Source: Perkinsus olseni
Lineage: Eukaryota; Perkinsozoa; Perkinsida; Perkinsidae
Direction of reading: 5' to 3'
Assembly: GCA_013115135.1 (NCBI GenBank)
Contig: JABANP010000255.1
Location: forward strand, 1-64,000
DNA length: 64,000 nt
Position 1 is the first letter of the stretch; each line of letters starts with the position of its first letter. The notes under the pieces were generated by a model that ran no database searches, was not told where the DNA came from, and saw nothing but the letters and a program-made list of their open reading frames with translations. The position numbers were made by a program, and so were the translations under genes. Of the stretch, positions 45,485 to 56,203 are shown in pieces.

Positions 45485-46075
45485 ATGCCCTGCTCGACAT
45501 TTTTGGTGACCGAGGTTGGCCTCCCGGGGTCTTCGAGGCCACTCCCTATGATCACACGATGGCCAGCACAGAATGAGATGCTGTCGCCGGAAGAAACGGC
45601 ATGTTTCGATTGCATCGTCGTTGACAAGCTGATGAGGGAAGCCTGGATGGGATCGGTTGACCGTAGGAATCTTCTGGATAGCATTACCTGGGACAAAGGC
45701 AAGTGTCGGATGCTCAGTAGCATGAAAATCTTCCAAGTGCGCGAGTGGTTCATCTCGACTTCTCTACTCGCTCAGACACGGTCGCGCGGTTGATAGAAAT
45801 TATCAAGTCGGGTGACGGGGTCGAACTGGAGCGGAGCCGCGATGGCCTCCTTCTTGCGGTTACTTCTGAGTTGCCTGTGGGGAAGTTGGTGCTGATCAAA
45901 AATGTCCGCCTCGGGATGTCAAATGAGATCGCCATGGACAAACTTATACAGTGGTCGTTACAGCAGTCTGCCGGGAAAAGAGTGAGTGATCATCGCAACG
46001 CGTTCATGAGCAGTAAAGTCTTTACTGTAAATCAAGTGCCCAGTTTGCCCTTTCTCACCGCAGTTTGATGAGAGG
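45485..46075 (+). CDS. Unknown protein, at least 2-3 exons
   Basis: Coding-like sequence begins MPCSTFLVTEVGLPGSS, shifts frame near 45705-45745 (possible 34-nt intron) and continues with VHLDFSTRSDTVARLIEIIK, GVELERSRDGLLLAVTSELP and AMDKLIQWSLQQSAGKR. A clear GTGAGT donor follows, with an acceptor at CTCACCGCAG (46063), after which only FDERPPG and a stop remain. The piece GLLLAVTSELPVGKLVLIKN loosely resembles the start of a SET domain, but this is weak. A perfect 8-bp palindrome (46011-46027) lies in the intron. Confidence 0.35.
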
Positions 46076-46834
46076 CCGCCGGGCTAAAGTCAAGGCGAGC
46101 GGGGAAATTCCTAGGCATGCCTCCAGTGGTGTCGACCCGAAGGTTTTCGACGAGCACGAAGTCGAGGAGTTATGCACTGAAGTTGAGCAAGTGCTCGGCA
46201 AATTGAGGAGAAAAAGAATACCGTGTTACGACGAGAATGCATTGATGCTTTCGGTAGGGAATTCCTACTGGGGAGGGGAACGGCCTCGGGGCGCGAGCTA
46301 GACTGAGATAACTATTGAGTTCATACAGATAGTATTTTTGGGATACGGTACCTCAGTCGGTCGTTGTCAGGTCACGAGATGTATTTGGGCTTACTCAATG
46401 AAGTGCCTTTACCGGAAGTCGCGGACGATGAAGTTCGAGCAGAATTAGAGAGCTTAACGCCAACTTCGTAGCCCGATAAGAGTCTCGTGTTGAGTCAATC
46501 GATCTCATTCAACCTTCCGTGTTCTCCATGTAAGTGTGTAAAGAGCGCGGCAGTTATTCTAGCCCGAGTCCTTGTCCGGGTCATTGTCATAGTTTTGCGT
46601 TCTAATAGCTAGCCTCGATCAGAATAGCTGAGTCCTTAGTCCGCGCTAACGTCTTTTTCGGTGAGAGTGGCGCTGTCGCTGGTTCAACCGGTGCAAAGTG
46701 CGACTCAACTTGCACCCTGTGATTCACTGCGCCGTTTCCAGCAGGAGCGAATATCACGAAGCAAAAAATCTGAGAGATGATTTAAACTGGCAACCTAACT
46801 CTATCGCTCACAGGGTTCTGTGTCTATCCCGTGT

Positions 46835-48050
46835 ATGGCGAGTCTCGGCCCAGCTACAGCGAGGCTGGCAGTATATTCAATTATCTTCATTGGCACTGTT
46901 CTAACTATTCTATTCACTACCGATCACCCCGTTACGTTATCAGCGCCGGTGAAAGTTGGTCGATTAGAAGTCGGGCTTAGCCAGGGCGTCCCGACACGTT
47001 CGAACGGTCCCGCGGATTACGGTGGGCGTAATGCTCTCCTGGTGATTTGCTTCGATGAACCTGGCAAGACGTCGATGCTCAGCGGCTGCCGCGTAACTTT
47101 AGCTTCCTTTAGACGATCGAACTCCGAGGATGACATCATTGTGATCGCTCCTTCGAGAGACTATGTTCGAGGTCTGAGTGAGCTCACGGATCGACTGGGC
47201 CTGAAGTTCGAGTTCGTCGGTCTCGGCCCGTACCAGTGTAGAATTCAGCAAGACTGCAAGCAACTGCCCCTCTTTTCATTCGGGTATGTGCATCATTACG
47301 ATTACCAAGAGAAAGGCAAGTTCACCGGTAACGCTCTTCGGCATGTTTGGTACGATGAAGTTATGTCTCGCGTCGGAGACTCGTACGATCGGCTACTAAT
47401 AGCAGATGGGAAAGACGTCTACTTCCAAGCTGACCCCTTCTCTATATCCACTCGGTTGGGTCAGCCTTGCCGCGAAAAGGTATGCCTCTTTTCTGAGCCA
47501 CGGAATGACCGTATGGCGAAGTTTTTCGTGAAAAAGACTAGGGAAATCTCGCACTGTTTATCGCAAAAGCAGCGAGAGTATGTTATGGAGAAGCGCCGCG
47601 GAGGGTATGCCGAATGGCGGGCTTCTCCTCGGCTCTGCTGCTCATCTTCAAGCTCTATGTAGGAGTGTCGTTGCCAAGGCGAATGAGTGCGATTTCTGGC
47701 AGGCTGATCAGCACTACGTGAATATAGTTATTTCAATGTTGGATATCCCGTTCCATCTATTTTCGAAGATGGGACTGTTGGCACGATGGCGAAGACAAAC
47801 GTTTCGGGATGGCGTTCGTGGAGAAAATCTTCAGCGGTTGGCTTCAAAGCACTGGGCCGCTGGCGGGGCGCGCGCCGCTGAGCTTTGTACACCAGTATCA
47901 GTGGAGTGAAGATCTGAAGAAATTCATAGAAGCTGACGTTGATGCATGGCTTCAAAACGATTGGAATTACTCTCGCTGCTGGAGCAGGGTTGAGTTATCA
48001 GTGGCACATGGCAGTTATCCGCAGGGACCCCTCAAAATTGCGGAGCGAGC
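46835..48050 (+). CDS. Glycosyltransferase-like type II membrane protein, damaged
   Basis: Starts at ATG 46835 (MASLGPATARL) with one membrane segment (AVYSIIFIGTVLTILFTT), so a Golgi type II topology is likely. Then NALLVICFDEPGK, DDIIVIAPSRDYVRG, and YDRLLIADGKDVYFQADPF, where the acidic DGKDVYFQADP resembles the metal/nucleotide-sugar site of several glycosyltransferases. A second part reads MPNGGLLLGSAAHLQAL, DFWQADQHYVNIVI and LSFVHQYQWSEDLKKF. The frame changes near 47605 and near 47770-47795. Both changes are repaired by dropping one G from a GGG, or by assuming 31-nt introns. The 3' end merges into the TTCG microsatellite. No firm family name can be given. Confidence 0.5.
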
Positions 48051-48090
48051 GAGCGGAGCATATACTGTCACTTCTACGCTTTTTTGTGCG

Positions 48091-48575
48091 TTCGTTCGTT
48101 CGTTCGTTCGTTCGTTCGTTCGTTCGTTCGTTCGTTCGTTCGTTCGTTCGTTCGTTCGTTCGTTCGTTCGTTCGTTCGTTCGTTCGTTCGTTCGTTCGTT
48201 CGTTCGTTCGTTCGTTCGTTCGTTCGTTCGTTCGTTCGTTCGTTCGTTCGTTCGTTCGTTCGTTCGTTCGTTCGTTCGTTCGTTCGTTCGTTCGTTCGTT
48301 CGTTCGTTCGTTCGTTCGTTCGTTCGTTCGTTCGTTCGTTCGTTCGTTCGTTCGTTCGTTCGTTCGTTCGTTCGTTCGTTCGTTCGTTCGTTCGTTCGTT
48401 CGTTCGTTCGTTCGTTCGTTCGTTCGTGCGGTCGTTCGTTCGTGCGGTCGTTCGTTCGTTCGTTCGTTCGTTCGTTCGTTCGTTCGTTCGTTCGTTCGTG
48501 CGGTCGTTCGTTCGTTCGTTCGTTCGTGCGGTCGTTCGTTCGTTCGTGCGGTCGTTCGTTCGTTCGTTCGTTCGT
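48091..48575. repeat. (TTCG)n microsatellite, ~490 bp
   Basis: More than 110 tandem tetramers. The first about 340 bp are pure; the last 150 bp are interrupted five times by TGCGG (TTCGTGCGGTCG), which makes them older. All three frames are open and read as FVRS repeats. Confidence 0.98.
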
Positions 48576-50252
48576 AGACGAACCCGAAAAAATACGGAAA
48601 AAGTCCGTGCTGGGGTTCGAACCCGAAACTTAGTGTCGAGCTCCGCTTTTTTCGTTACGAAGGCCTAGTCCTGAACATATTTGAAGATGCAGAAAGTAGA
48701 GAAAAATCGGGAGGAAGAAGAAAGCATAGAATGGCATGAGAGAAAGCTTGTGCCGTCCAGCGAACCGTGCCGAGAGTGCGCTTTATTCATATCCCACTGA
48801 ATCAACGGAACCATCCGCCGATATGCACAGTAAGTAAGCGAATGCGTCAGGCATTCGACCAATTTTCTTATTCACTGAGGCTTCTCTCAGCTGTATTATA
48901 CAGCCTGTATAGGCTTCGTATCATGAGCACCAAACCTAGCGCATCAGTGACCTTCTTCCCACAGTCTGAGGGACTACGAAGCCACAGAGTGAAAAGGACG
49001 CTCTGGCAGGTCCCAGCTTCCCTGGCAAGTCTGGCAGGAAGCCTTCCCACCAGATGGATCCTCCGCTTATTATCAGAGTTTCATAGCAAAAACTACAATA
49101 TTATGGGCGCTTGCGTTCTCCTGCAAAGCAACCATATCCGCTGCTAGCTCGACTGTGAAACTCTCCTGGGGGCACGATATGCAGCTTCCTTCTGCGTCCA
49201 ACGATGTGATTGGCTTGGTTGTTAGGGCTCTTTTCGACGATGTTCATTAGCTTTTAGTCGAACGCCCGTTACGGGCTAGCTAGACTCCATAACTGTCTGC
49301 ACGTAAACTACACTGCTTTACTCGCTAGGTAATGCTAGCTTGGCTAAGACTCGCACTGTGAGTACCGCACGTCTACCTCGCACCAGATGCTACCGGATAG
49401 ACGAGCCCTCGCTAGGTCTGACGTCCTTGATGGCGACACGTCGTTGACAGCATGATGTCAGAACGATGCAAGATAAGCTATATCATATTTACACGATTGA
49501 CAATGAGCGCCTCGGGCTGGGAAATGCACCAAAAATTTTTTGTTTTTTTTTTCGACTATTCGATCCGTGACATGTTCAAAGAATATAAAAATGTTAGGAG
49601 AGCTCACAATTCTGGGTCCATATGAGCTCTGGATAAAGAGTTGTGCCGGTGACTCGAAAGTGTCTCTTCAAATTCCGCGTCCTGTATCATACAGGCTGTA
49701 TGCGCTACGTAGTGCGCCAAAGCCGCGCATCGCAATAGTAGGAACTCGCTACCGATTGTTCTCAGTTGAACCCGTAGGGTTCGATGCGGGTAAAACCTCT
49801 TACGGGGAACAGCCTGCACAACATCTCCAGGGGCGCGGACGTCAATCGAACAGCTAAGCTACGACCCTACGTAATGAGGACGATGCGATGTAGGCAGCCG
49901 TCTGATGCCCAGCCAATTCTTTACCAGAATACGGGGAGAGCATGACACCTGGCTTCGATCACTAGTCGTTCATAGCCAGGTTGCATTCGGGTCTCGTGTT
50001 CGGACCCTCCTCCCAATCCCCCGTGTTCACCGTTTTATCTCATTAATTGGGGATCTGGTGGTAACGGGATAGCCGTTAGCTAATGAACGCTGCATCGGCA
50101 GCATCTTGTCGTCAAGCGCCGAGCTAACTCGACAATAGCGGCTCAACGTTAGAACTGAAGGCATGAGAGGCTTCTGGCGCACAACTAATAGTATTAGTCT
50201 AATACGACTGGTTGACGCTTCGGAGGTCGCCCCAGTCAGAGCAAGATGTCAA
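48576..50252. other. No gene supported
   Basis: A GGTTCGAACC box near 48613-48622 followed by TTTTTT could be a tRNA relic. Open frames at 48767-49147 and 49540-49857 have no recognisable features. Confidence 0.35.
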
Positions 50253-50326
50253 TGGTCGATGCAGGGCTCGAACCTGCGACCCTCGCGTTATTAGCACGAT
50301 GCTCTAACCGACTGAGCTAGGGCTGG
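50253..50326 (-). pseudogene. tRNA-Ile (anticodon AAU) with unpaired acceptor stem
   Basis: D arm (GCTC/GAGC), anticodon arm TCGTG-CTAATAA-CGCGA with anticodon AAT, and T arm GCAGG-TTCGAGC-CCTGC are all good. The acceptor does not pair: 5' CCAGCCC faces 3' ATCGACC with no Watson-Crick pair. GGTCGAT would be needed at the 5' end. A and B boxes are intact. It is probably a pseudogene or a misassembled 5' half. Confidence 0.7.
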
Positions 50327-50348
50327 GGTAAAAGATCCTGACGTCACC

Positions 50349-50458
50349 GGGGGAAAAGAAAAAGGGAGAAGAAGAAGGAAGGAAAGGGAAAAAAGAGAAG
50401 GGAGAGAAGAAGGAAGAAAGAAGAGAAGAAAAAAAGAGAAATAAAGAAGAAAAGGAAT
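50349..50458. repeat. Polypurine tract
   Basis: About 110 bp almost purely A and G on the plus strand; a second one lies at about 51010-51080. They could form triplexes; no coding role. Confidence 0.9.
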
Positions 50459-50459
50459 C

Positions 50460-50799
50460 GACCATTTTTAACGCTACAACCGTTGTAGTTAGATGCCGAT
50501 TCAATGCATCCGATGCAGTCGCCACCAGCTCTCTTGATAGCTCTCGGTTCGCATGGGAGTGGCGGAAAGGGGCGGTGAAACTCGCAGGTGCATGACAAGA
50601 AACCCCCTTTGAAATGGTCTTTAATCGCAGCGCAGTGCTCGACACAGCCTTTGTACGGACAGTTCATCACCTTGCTCACCCTGGCGGCGATAGCCGACCC
50701 TTTACGGGGCGCCTCCCCGCGGCCCAAGCGCCGCGAGCTGAGAGCCAGCCGCATGAGGATGTCCTCCCATTCCTTCAGTGTCTTACCAGTCTTAGTCAT
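50460..50799 (-). CDS. Possible small zinc-motif protein
   Basis: From ATG 50799: MTKTGKTLKEWEDILMRLAL, a basic stretch, then MNCPYKGCVEHCAAIKDHFK with CTCEFH, which has zinc-finger-like Cys/His spacing. The open frame then runs into the complement of the polypurine tract, so the real end or an intron lies before about 50460. It lies downstream of, and in the same direction as, another Cys-motif gene. Confidence 0.35.
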
Positions 50800-51344
50800 G
50801 TGAGAAAGCACCCTAAATCAACCCTCAAACAATTACTGCGAGAAGCTCAACACAACCCAAAAAAGAGCAAAAAAATAGGCGCTCGACGCGCTATTTTACC
50901 CGAATCTTGCGTTCTTGCGCGCCTTACGTTTTCTCAACCGCGCGCTACCAACGACCCTACCAGCGACCCTAACATCGTCAGACCCTAACGGGAACCTCCT
51001 GAGCTAGGCGAGGGGGAAAAATATATAAAAGGAGGGGGAAAAGGAAAAATGAGAGAGGGAAGAAGAGGAAAAAAGAAGGGGTGACGCTGGCGCGCGTCAG
51101 CGCGCTTGCCGGCGTACGTCGTGGCTCATTTTCTCCCACACTTGCTCTTCTTGCTTGTTTCATTCGGATCACAGTGTTCCGTTGTCAATCCAAGTGAACT
51201 AAAACGCTACAGTCATACGAAGGAATAGCTGCATTTCGAGGCAAATTCTTCTGGAGTGCATTATTCGGCGCTCTTCTGTCGATTGGAACTGAGGGCGAGA
51301 GAGCAATTACGATACAATTCGACAAGAGAGACGAGGGACCTTAC

Positions 51345-52403
51345 CTTTTAGCCTCCTTCTTTCGATTGCGCGCCTTGGTCCAACGCTCCTTCTTGCGCAT
51401 ATCGCGATCTTCTTGTAGTGCAGCGAGTGACTCCTCCGAGTCAAGAAGAGGGCACCAGATCTGTTGTGTGTAATCACCGGAACCGGCTTTGAGGACTTTG
51501 AATTGACAGTGTACCAGAGTGCGTTCATCTCGCTGCACGCTGGAGGCATACGCACGCCCACAACGTGAACACCTCCTTCCCGGAGCATCGTGATTTATAA
51601 TGGGAGACCCAGCGAGGTTGGCCTTGATTGCTTTCTCGATTTCATCCTTGGCAGCCCTCCGAGCCTCGGCCTCTTCGCTTATCTCAACGCGAGTTCTCAA
51701 AGGGCAGATCCCGAACTTATGATTGGGGTCATAGATATGGTCGTTATACCCTTTCCTCAGCGGTTGGTGGCAAGTCCGACACCTCCTTGTCGGCCTCTTG
51801 CTTGCACGGGATCGAACACCTCCATCCGAGATGTCGCTTTCTCCATCCGAACTCCCGTATGACGAAGAATCCGATACCTGAATCATATTCACTACATTCA
51901 AGAGTTGTCATAATCACGAGAATGTCTCCTACCTCTCGTCGCCGTTTGCGTCGTTCCCTGCGGCCTTTCTTCCGCTTACGCGAATCCTTCCGAGCATCAT
52001 CCTTCTCTCTCCGATTGTGCTCGAACCGCTCATCTACAAGGTCTTGTCCTGTCACCCTTTTCGGCCCTTCGTCGAGACGAAGTTCGGCCCGCAATCCGAT
52101 TTCCCCATCCGGCACCTCTGGTAAGGGCTGAGGCTCTAAGAGCGCATCCAGCTCGTTGAATCGGAGCCTCGATGCCAGGTTTACAGACCCCGCCTTCGCC
52201 GCGTAATTCATCTCCTTTCTCTCTCGAGACAGGAACTGCTCAACTTGCAACACAGTAACAGGATGGAGAGGTCGCGGACTCCTTCTCTCGACCTTGTACC
52301 GCTCTTTCTCCACGGTGAAGTGGTCCCGCATGTACATCTTCCGTAGAGCGGTGGCGGACGCCTTGGGGAAATCCAACCGAAGCTGAGTGAATATGCGAGA
52401 CAT
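51345..52403 (-). CDS. Basic protein with two Cys-rich motifs, 2+ exons
   Basis: Exon 1 (52403-51933) starts MSRIFTQLRLDFPKASATAL and ends in a very basic stretch (SRKRKKGRRERRKRRRE). A 55-nt intron (51878-51932) joins it in phase 0 to VSDSSSYGSSDGESDISDGG. Exon 2 has two zinc-ribbon-like motifs, CRTCHQPL...GICPL and CSRCGRAY...WCPLL, and a basic end KARNRKKEAK. It ends at a good donor (GTAAGG) that also contains a stop, so more exons may follow. No family is recognised. Nucleic-acid binding is inferred from the zinc motifs and basic tracts. Confidence 0.5.
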
Positions 52404-52434
52404 ATCAGAGTTGATCTCATGTAGCACCGGGTAG

Positions 52435-52916
52435 TTATCGTGGGTTGATGATGCAGCTTTTTAGCCTTGAGAACCTGGGAAAGCTATTTCCCGCGACCAC
52501 ATCCTTCTCCAAGTCCGTGGCCAAGACCGAGCTTGACACGTTTCCTTCATCAGCCGTTGAATGATCTTTTGGTTCACCACCCTCAAAGTCCATAGGAGTA
52601 CCGTCTTCCGAGTCAGAGTCTTCGGACTCGGGAGTTTCCAAAGAGCCCAGCTCTTGCAAAGCACCTCCGTCTTCTATTTCGCCGATGAGGTTCATCAGCT
52701 CCGACTCTCCAGCAAGGTGCAGGCTCTTCAAATCTTCTGGTAGGTCATCGAGGCTCAGACAGTACGCGTACCCCACTTTTGGCAGCTCACTTCCTTTGTC
52801 CGCCAAGCGGAAGTCCGGATACTGCTCCAATACAGCCTCGCGACCCATGCCTTCAACTCTTCTAGGAGTGAGTTCCTCAGGAGGCACCCGAAGACCGACC
52901 CTCAGAGCACACCTAT
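52435..52916 (-). CDS. Acidic hypothetical protein, probable exon
   Basis: The open frame begins after a possible acceptor (CATAATAG, about 52917) with CALRVGLRVPPEELTPRRVE and continues YPDFRLADKGSELPKVGYAY, LDDLPEDLKSLHL, then a strongly acidic SPxSEDSDSED-type segment. It ends at 52435, only about 30 bp before the next gene, so the two may be parts of one gene, but no junction that keeps the frame was found. Confidence 0.4.
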
Positions 52917-53087
52917 TATGTTTGTGCAATAGCCAATGCAATTGTTATCTCCATGTAGACGATGAACACAAGGAAGATGAGTGTGGTAAGCGTTACAATG
53001 TAGCACACTTCCATGGACATGCGCGATTCATGCAAATTGCATAAAGGCGAGCGAGATATGAACCATAAGGCGAGCGAGAGAGAGACA

Positions 53088-53640
53088 TCACAACAACATT
53101 TGGACTGTAGCAGGGTTATACTGGAGGAGTGAACCCGCCTCGTGCACTTGGACACCCAAAACATTAACTGGATCCGTGTCGATGAGAGACTGTGATGTCA
53201 GTGGTAGATCGTGCTTTTGGTAGAGGTCAACCAGCGCTGGATCTACGGTGTCAGTAGCATGCGAGTGGAAAGACAGAATGTCGTCCATGTACGAACACTG
53301 AGGTGGAGTAGAGAGCTCAGTAAGAGTGTCCAACGAATCAGTAAGGCACTCAGCGGCTGATGAAGAAGATGATGACGGCGTGAGGTGGTGTAGATCAACG
53401 TGGTAAAAGTCGAGAGAGTCCGACGCAGGCGCGAGTGGAGTAGGGACGGGCGGCGGGGGCTGACGGAGCCCTTCTAGATACCCCATTGCTCCCTCAAGCA
53501 TTGCCGGAGCAATGCTGGAGCCGTAGATCATGCGAGTAAACTCGTACGAAAGGCCGTTCCACCTTATCTGCAAGAGACTCGCCAATGCCGAAGATACCCT
53601 GAACCTCATGTAAGCATCGCTTACGTCCAAACGCCGGCAA
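53088..53640 (-). pseudogene. Reverse transcriptase fragment
   Basis: The minus strand carries the palm of an RT: MDVSDAYMRFRVSS (first catalytic Asp), YEFTRMIYGSSIAPAMLEGA, then CSYMDDILSFHS (catalytic YMDD) and PVNVLGVQV. An unusual Pro/Ser-rich insert of about 55 residues lies between the last two blocks. Upstream fingers, RNase H and all other domains are missing; the 5' side abuts the satellite array and the 3' side ends in a stop. It is a truncated retrotransposon copy. Confidence 0.65.
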
Positions 53641-53664
53641 GCGAGTCTCGTTCTTGACGGGACT

Positions 53665-55520
53665 CGCTTGTACAGACCTCACAAGGTAGAACGAAAACCG
53701 CACAGAACGCAATACTGCGCACGCGCCACAGCGAGAAACCACGCAAAATCAGGTATGGTCTGGACGACGCTGCAGGGGCGTAAACGACAATTTCTCGTGG
53801 GATTTTGCTTCAGCTAACTGCCGCGAGAGCCGAAATCCCTGTGACTACATACAGACTCACAAGGTAGAACGACAACCGCACAGAACGCAATACTGCGCAC
53901 GCGCCACAGCGAGAAACAACGCAAAATCAGGTATGGTCTGGACGACGCTGCAGGGGCGTAAACGACAATTTTTCGTGGGATTTTGCTTCATCTTACCACC
54001 GCGAGAGTCGAAATCCCTGTGACTACATACAGACGTCACAAGGTAGAACGACAACCGCACAGAACGCAATACTGCGCACGCGCCACAGCGAGAAACAACG
54101 CAAAATCAGGTATGGTCTGGACGACGCTGCAGGGGCGTAAACGACAATTTTTCGTGGGATTTTGCTTCATCTTACCACCGCGAGAGTCGAAATCCCTGTT
54201 ACTACATTCTGGACGACGCTGCAGGGAAGTAAACGGCAATTTTTGGTGGGATTTCGCTTCATCTTACCGCCGCGAAAGTCGAAACCCCTGTGACTACATA
54301 CAGGCCTCACAGGGTAGAACGACAACCGCACAGAACGCAGTAGTGCGCACGCGCCACAGCGAGAAACCACGCAACATCAGGTGTGGTCTGGACGACGCTG
54401 CAGAGGCGTAAACGACAATCTCTCGTGGGATTTTGCTTCACCTTACCGCCGCGAGAGTCGAAATCCCTGTGACTACATACAGGCCTCACAGGGGAGAACG
54501 ACAACCGCACAGAACGCAGTACTGCGCACGCGCCACAGCGAGCAACCACGCAAAATCAGGTATGGTCTGGACGACGCTGCAGCGAAGTAAACGACAATTT
54601 TTCGTGGGATTTTGCTTCATCTTACCGCCGCGAAAGTCGAAATCCCTGTGACTACATACAGGCCTCACAGGGTAGAACGACAACCGCACAGAACGCAGTA
54701 GTGCGCACGCGCCACAGCGAGAAACCACGCAACATCAGGTATGGTCTGGACGACGCTGCAGAGGCGTAAACGACAATCTCTCGTGGGATTTTGCTTCATC
54801 TTACCGCCGTGAAAGTCGGAATCCCTGTGACTACATACAGGCCTCACAGGGTAGAACGGCAACCGCACAGAACGCAGTACTGCGCACGCGCCACAGCGAG
54901 AAACCACGCAACATCAGGTATGGTCTGGACGACGCTGCAGGGGCGTAAACGACAATTTCTCGTGGGATTTCGCTCCATCTTACCGCCGCGAGAGTCGAAA
55001 TCCCTGTGATTACATACAGGCCTCACAGGGTAGAACGACAACCGCACAGAACGCAGTACTGCGCACGCGCCACAGCGAGAAACCACGCAAAATCAGGTAT
55101 GGTCTGGACGACGATGCAGGGGAGTAAACGACAATTTTTCGTGGGATTTTGCTTCATCCTACCGCCGCGAGAGTCGAAATCCCTGCGACTACATACAGGC
55201 CTCACAGGGTAGAACGACAACCGCACAGAACGTATTACTGCGCACGCGGCACGACGCCACAACGATGAACAATGCAAAATCAGGTATGGTCTGGACGACG
55301 CTTGAGGGGTGTACGCGTCAATTTCTCGTGGGATTGTGTTTCAGCTGACCGCCGCGATAGTCGAAATCCCTGTGAGATCATGCAGACCGCACAGCCTGTG
55401 GGCCACAGGGTACCACGACAACCGCACAGACCGCAATAATACTCTAACGCGACACGACGCCACAGCGATGAACCATGCAAAATCAGGTATGGTCTGGTCC
55501 AGACCGTCTGGACGACGCTC
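53665..55520. repeat. ~179-bp satellite, about 10 copies
   Basis: Units contain CACAGCGAGAAACCACGC, CAGGTATGGTCTGGACGACG, TAAACGACAATTT and CGAAATCCCTGTGACTACAT. Spacing between equivalent points is 178-179 bp except for one extra partial unit near 54205-54300. The last two units (after about 55205) are clearly diverged. One strand reads open in every unit but has no protein-like conservation. Confidence 0.95.
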
Positions 55521-56203
55521 TAGAATATCGGGATAAAATAGTACTGCTCCCTCGGACCCCAGTTGTTGCACATGGGGCATTATATGCAATAATATATATT
55601 ATATAGCTATTACTATAGACATAAGGGCCTCACTTCCCATTGACGCTATTGTTATTGCTATTGACATAGTGACCTTATTTTTGCATGTGGCACTTCCTTC
55701 GTCGTCACACACAGTATAACCAACTATTATTCCTACACGATGGCTGACCCCGGGCCCAGCCAACCAGAAAATAACTACGGGAACTGAGCTGTGTTGTTCC
55801 TAGAGCACGCCTATCGAAGAACCAATGTTCCGCATATCATGAACAGAGTACAGGAATTTAGATGCTACAGATGCGCTGTACCTTCTGTCGACTTCTCCCT
55901 CTGCGCCGCTTCGCTCGCCCTTGATAGTGTTCTTTCCCCGGCTCCTTATCCTTCATGTAAGTTACATACCTACCAATGGGTCATAACGGTCAGTGAACGC
56001 TGCCGTGCAGATGCAGTCTGACGGCCCAGACAAGCACAGACGGTGGCACATGGAGGACGGCACATTTCAGAAACACGAGCGATTCTGAGTAGACGCTGAG
56101 CCGATCACTGTTCGTTAGCCATTTCTAAGGGAATCCTATCTACTTCCTTTTCCTCCGCGTATATGCTTGAATAAGGCGGGTATTTACACATACATTCGCT
56201 CGC
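55521..56203. other. No gene seen
   Basis: Contains an AT-rich segment around 55588-55610. Confidence 0.4.

Noticed and set aside
48084..48668. FVRS-repeat protein encoded on its own
   Set aside because: Any (TTCG)n tract gives FVRS in every plus frame; there is no independent start.
53690..55520. Family of about 80-residue Cys-rich proteins (one frame per satellite unit)
   Set aside because: Each frame simply follows the 179-bp unit; substitutions do not favour the protein and no start context is shared.
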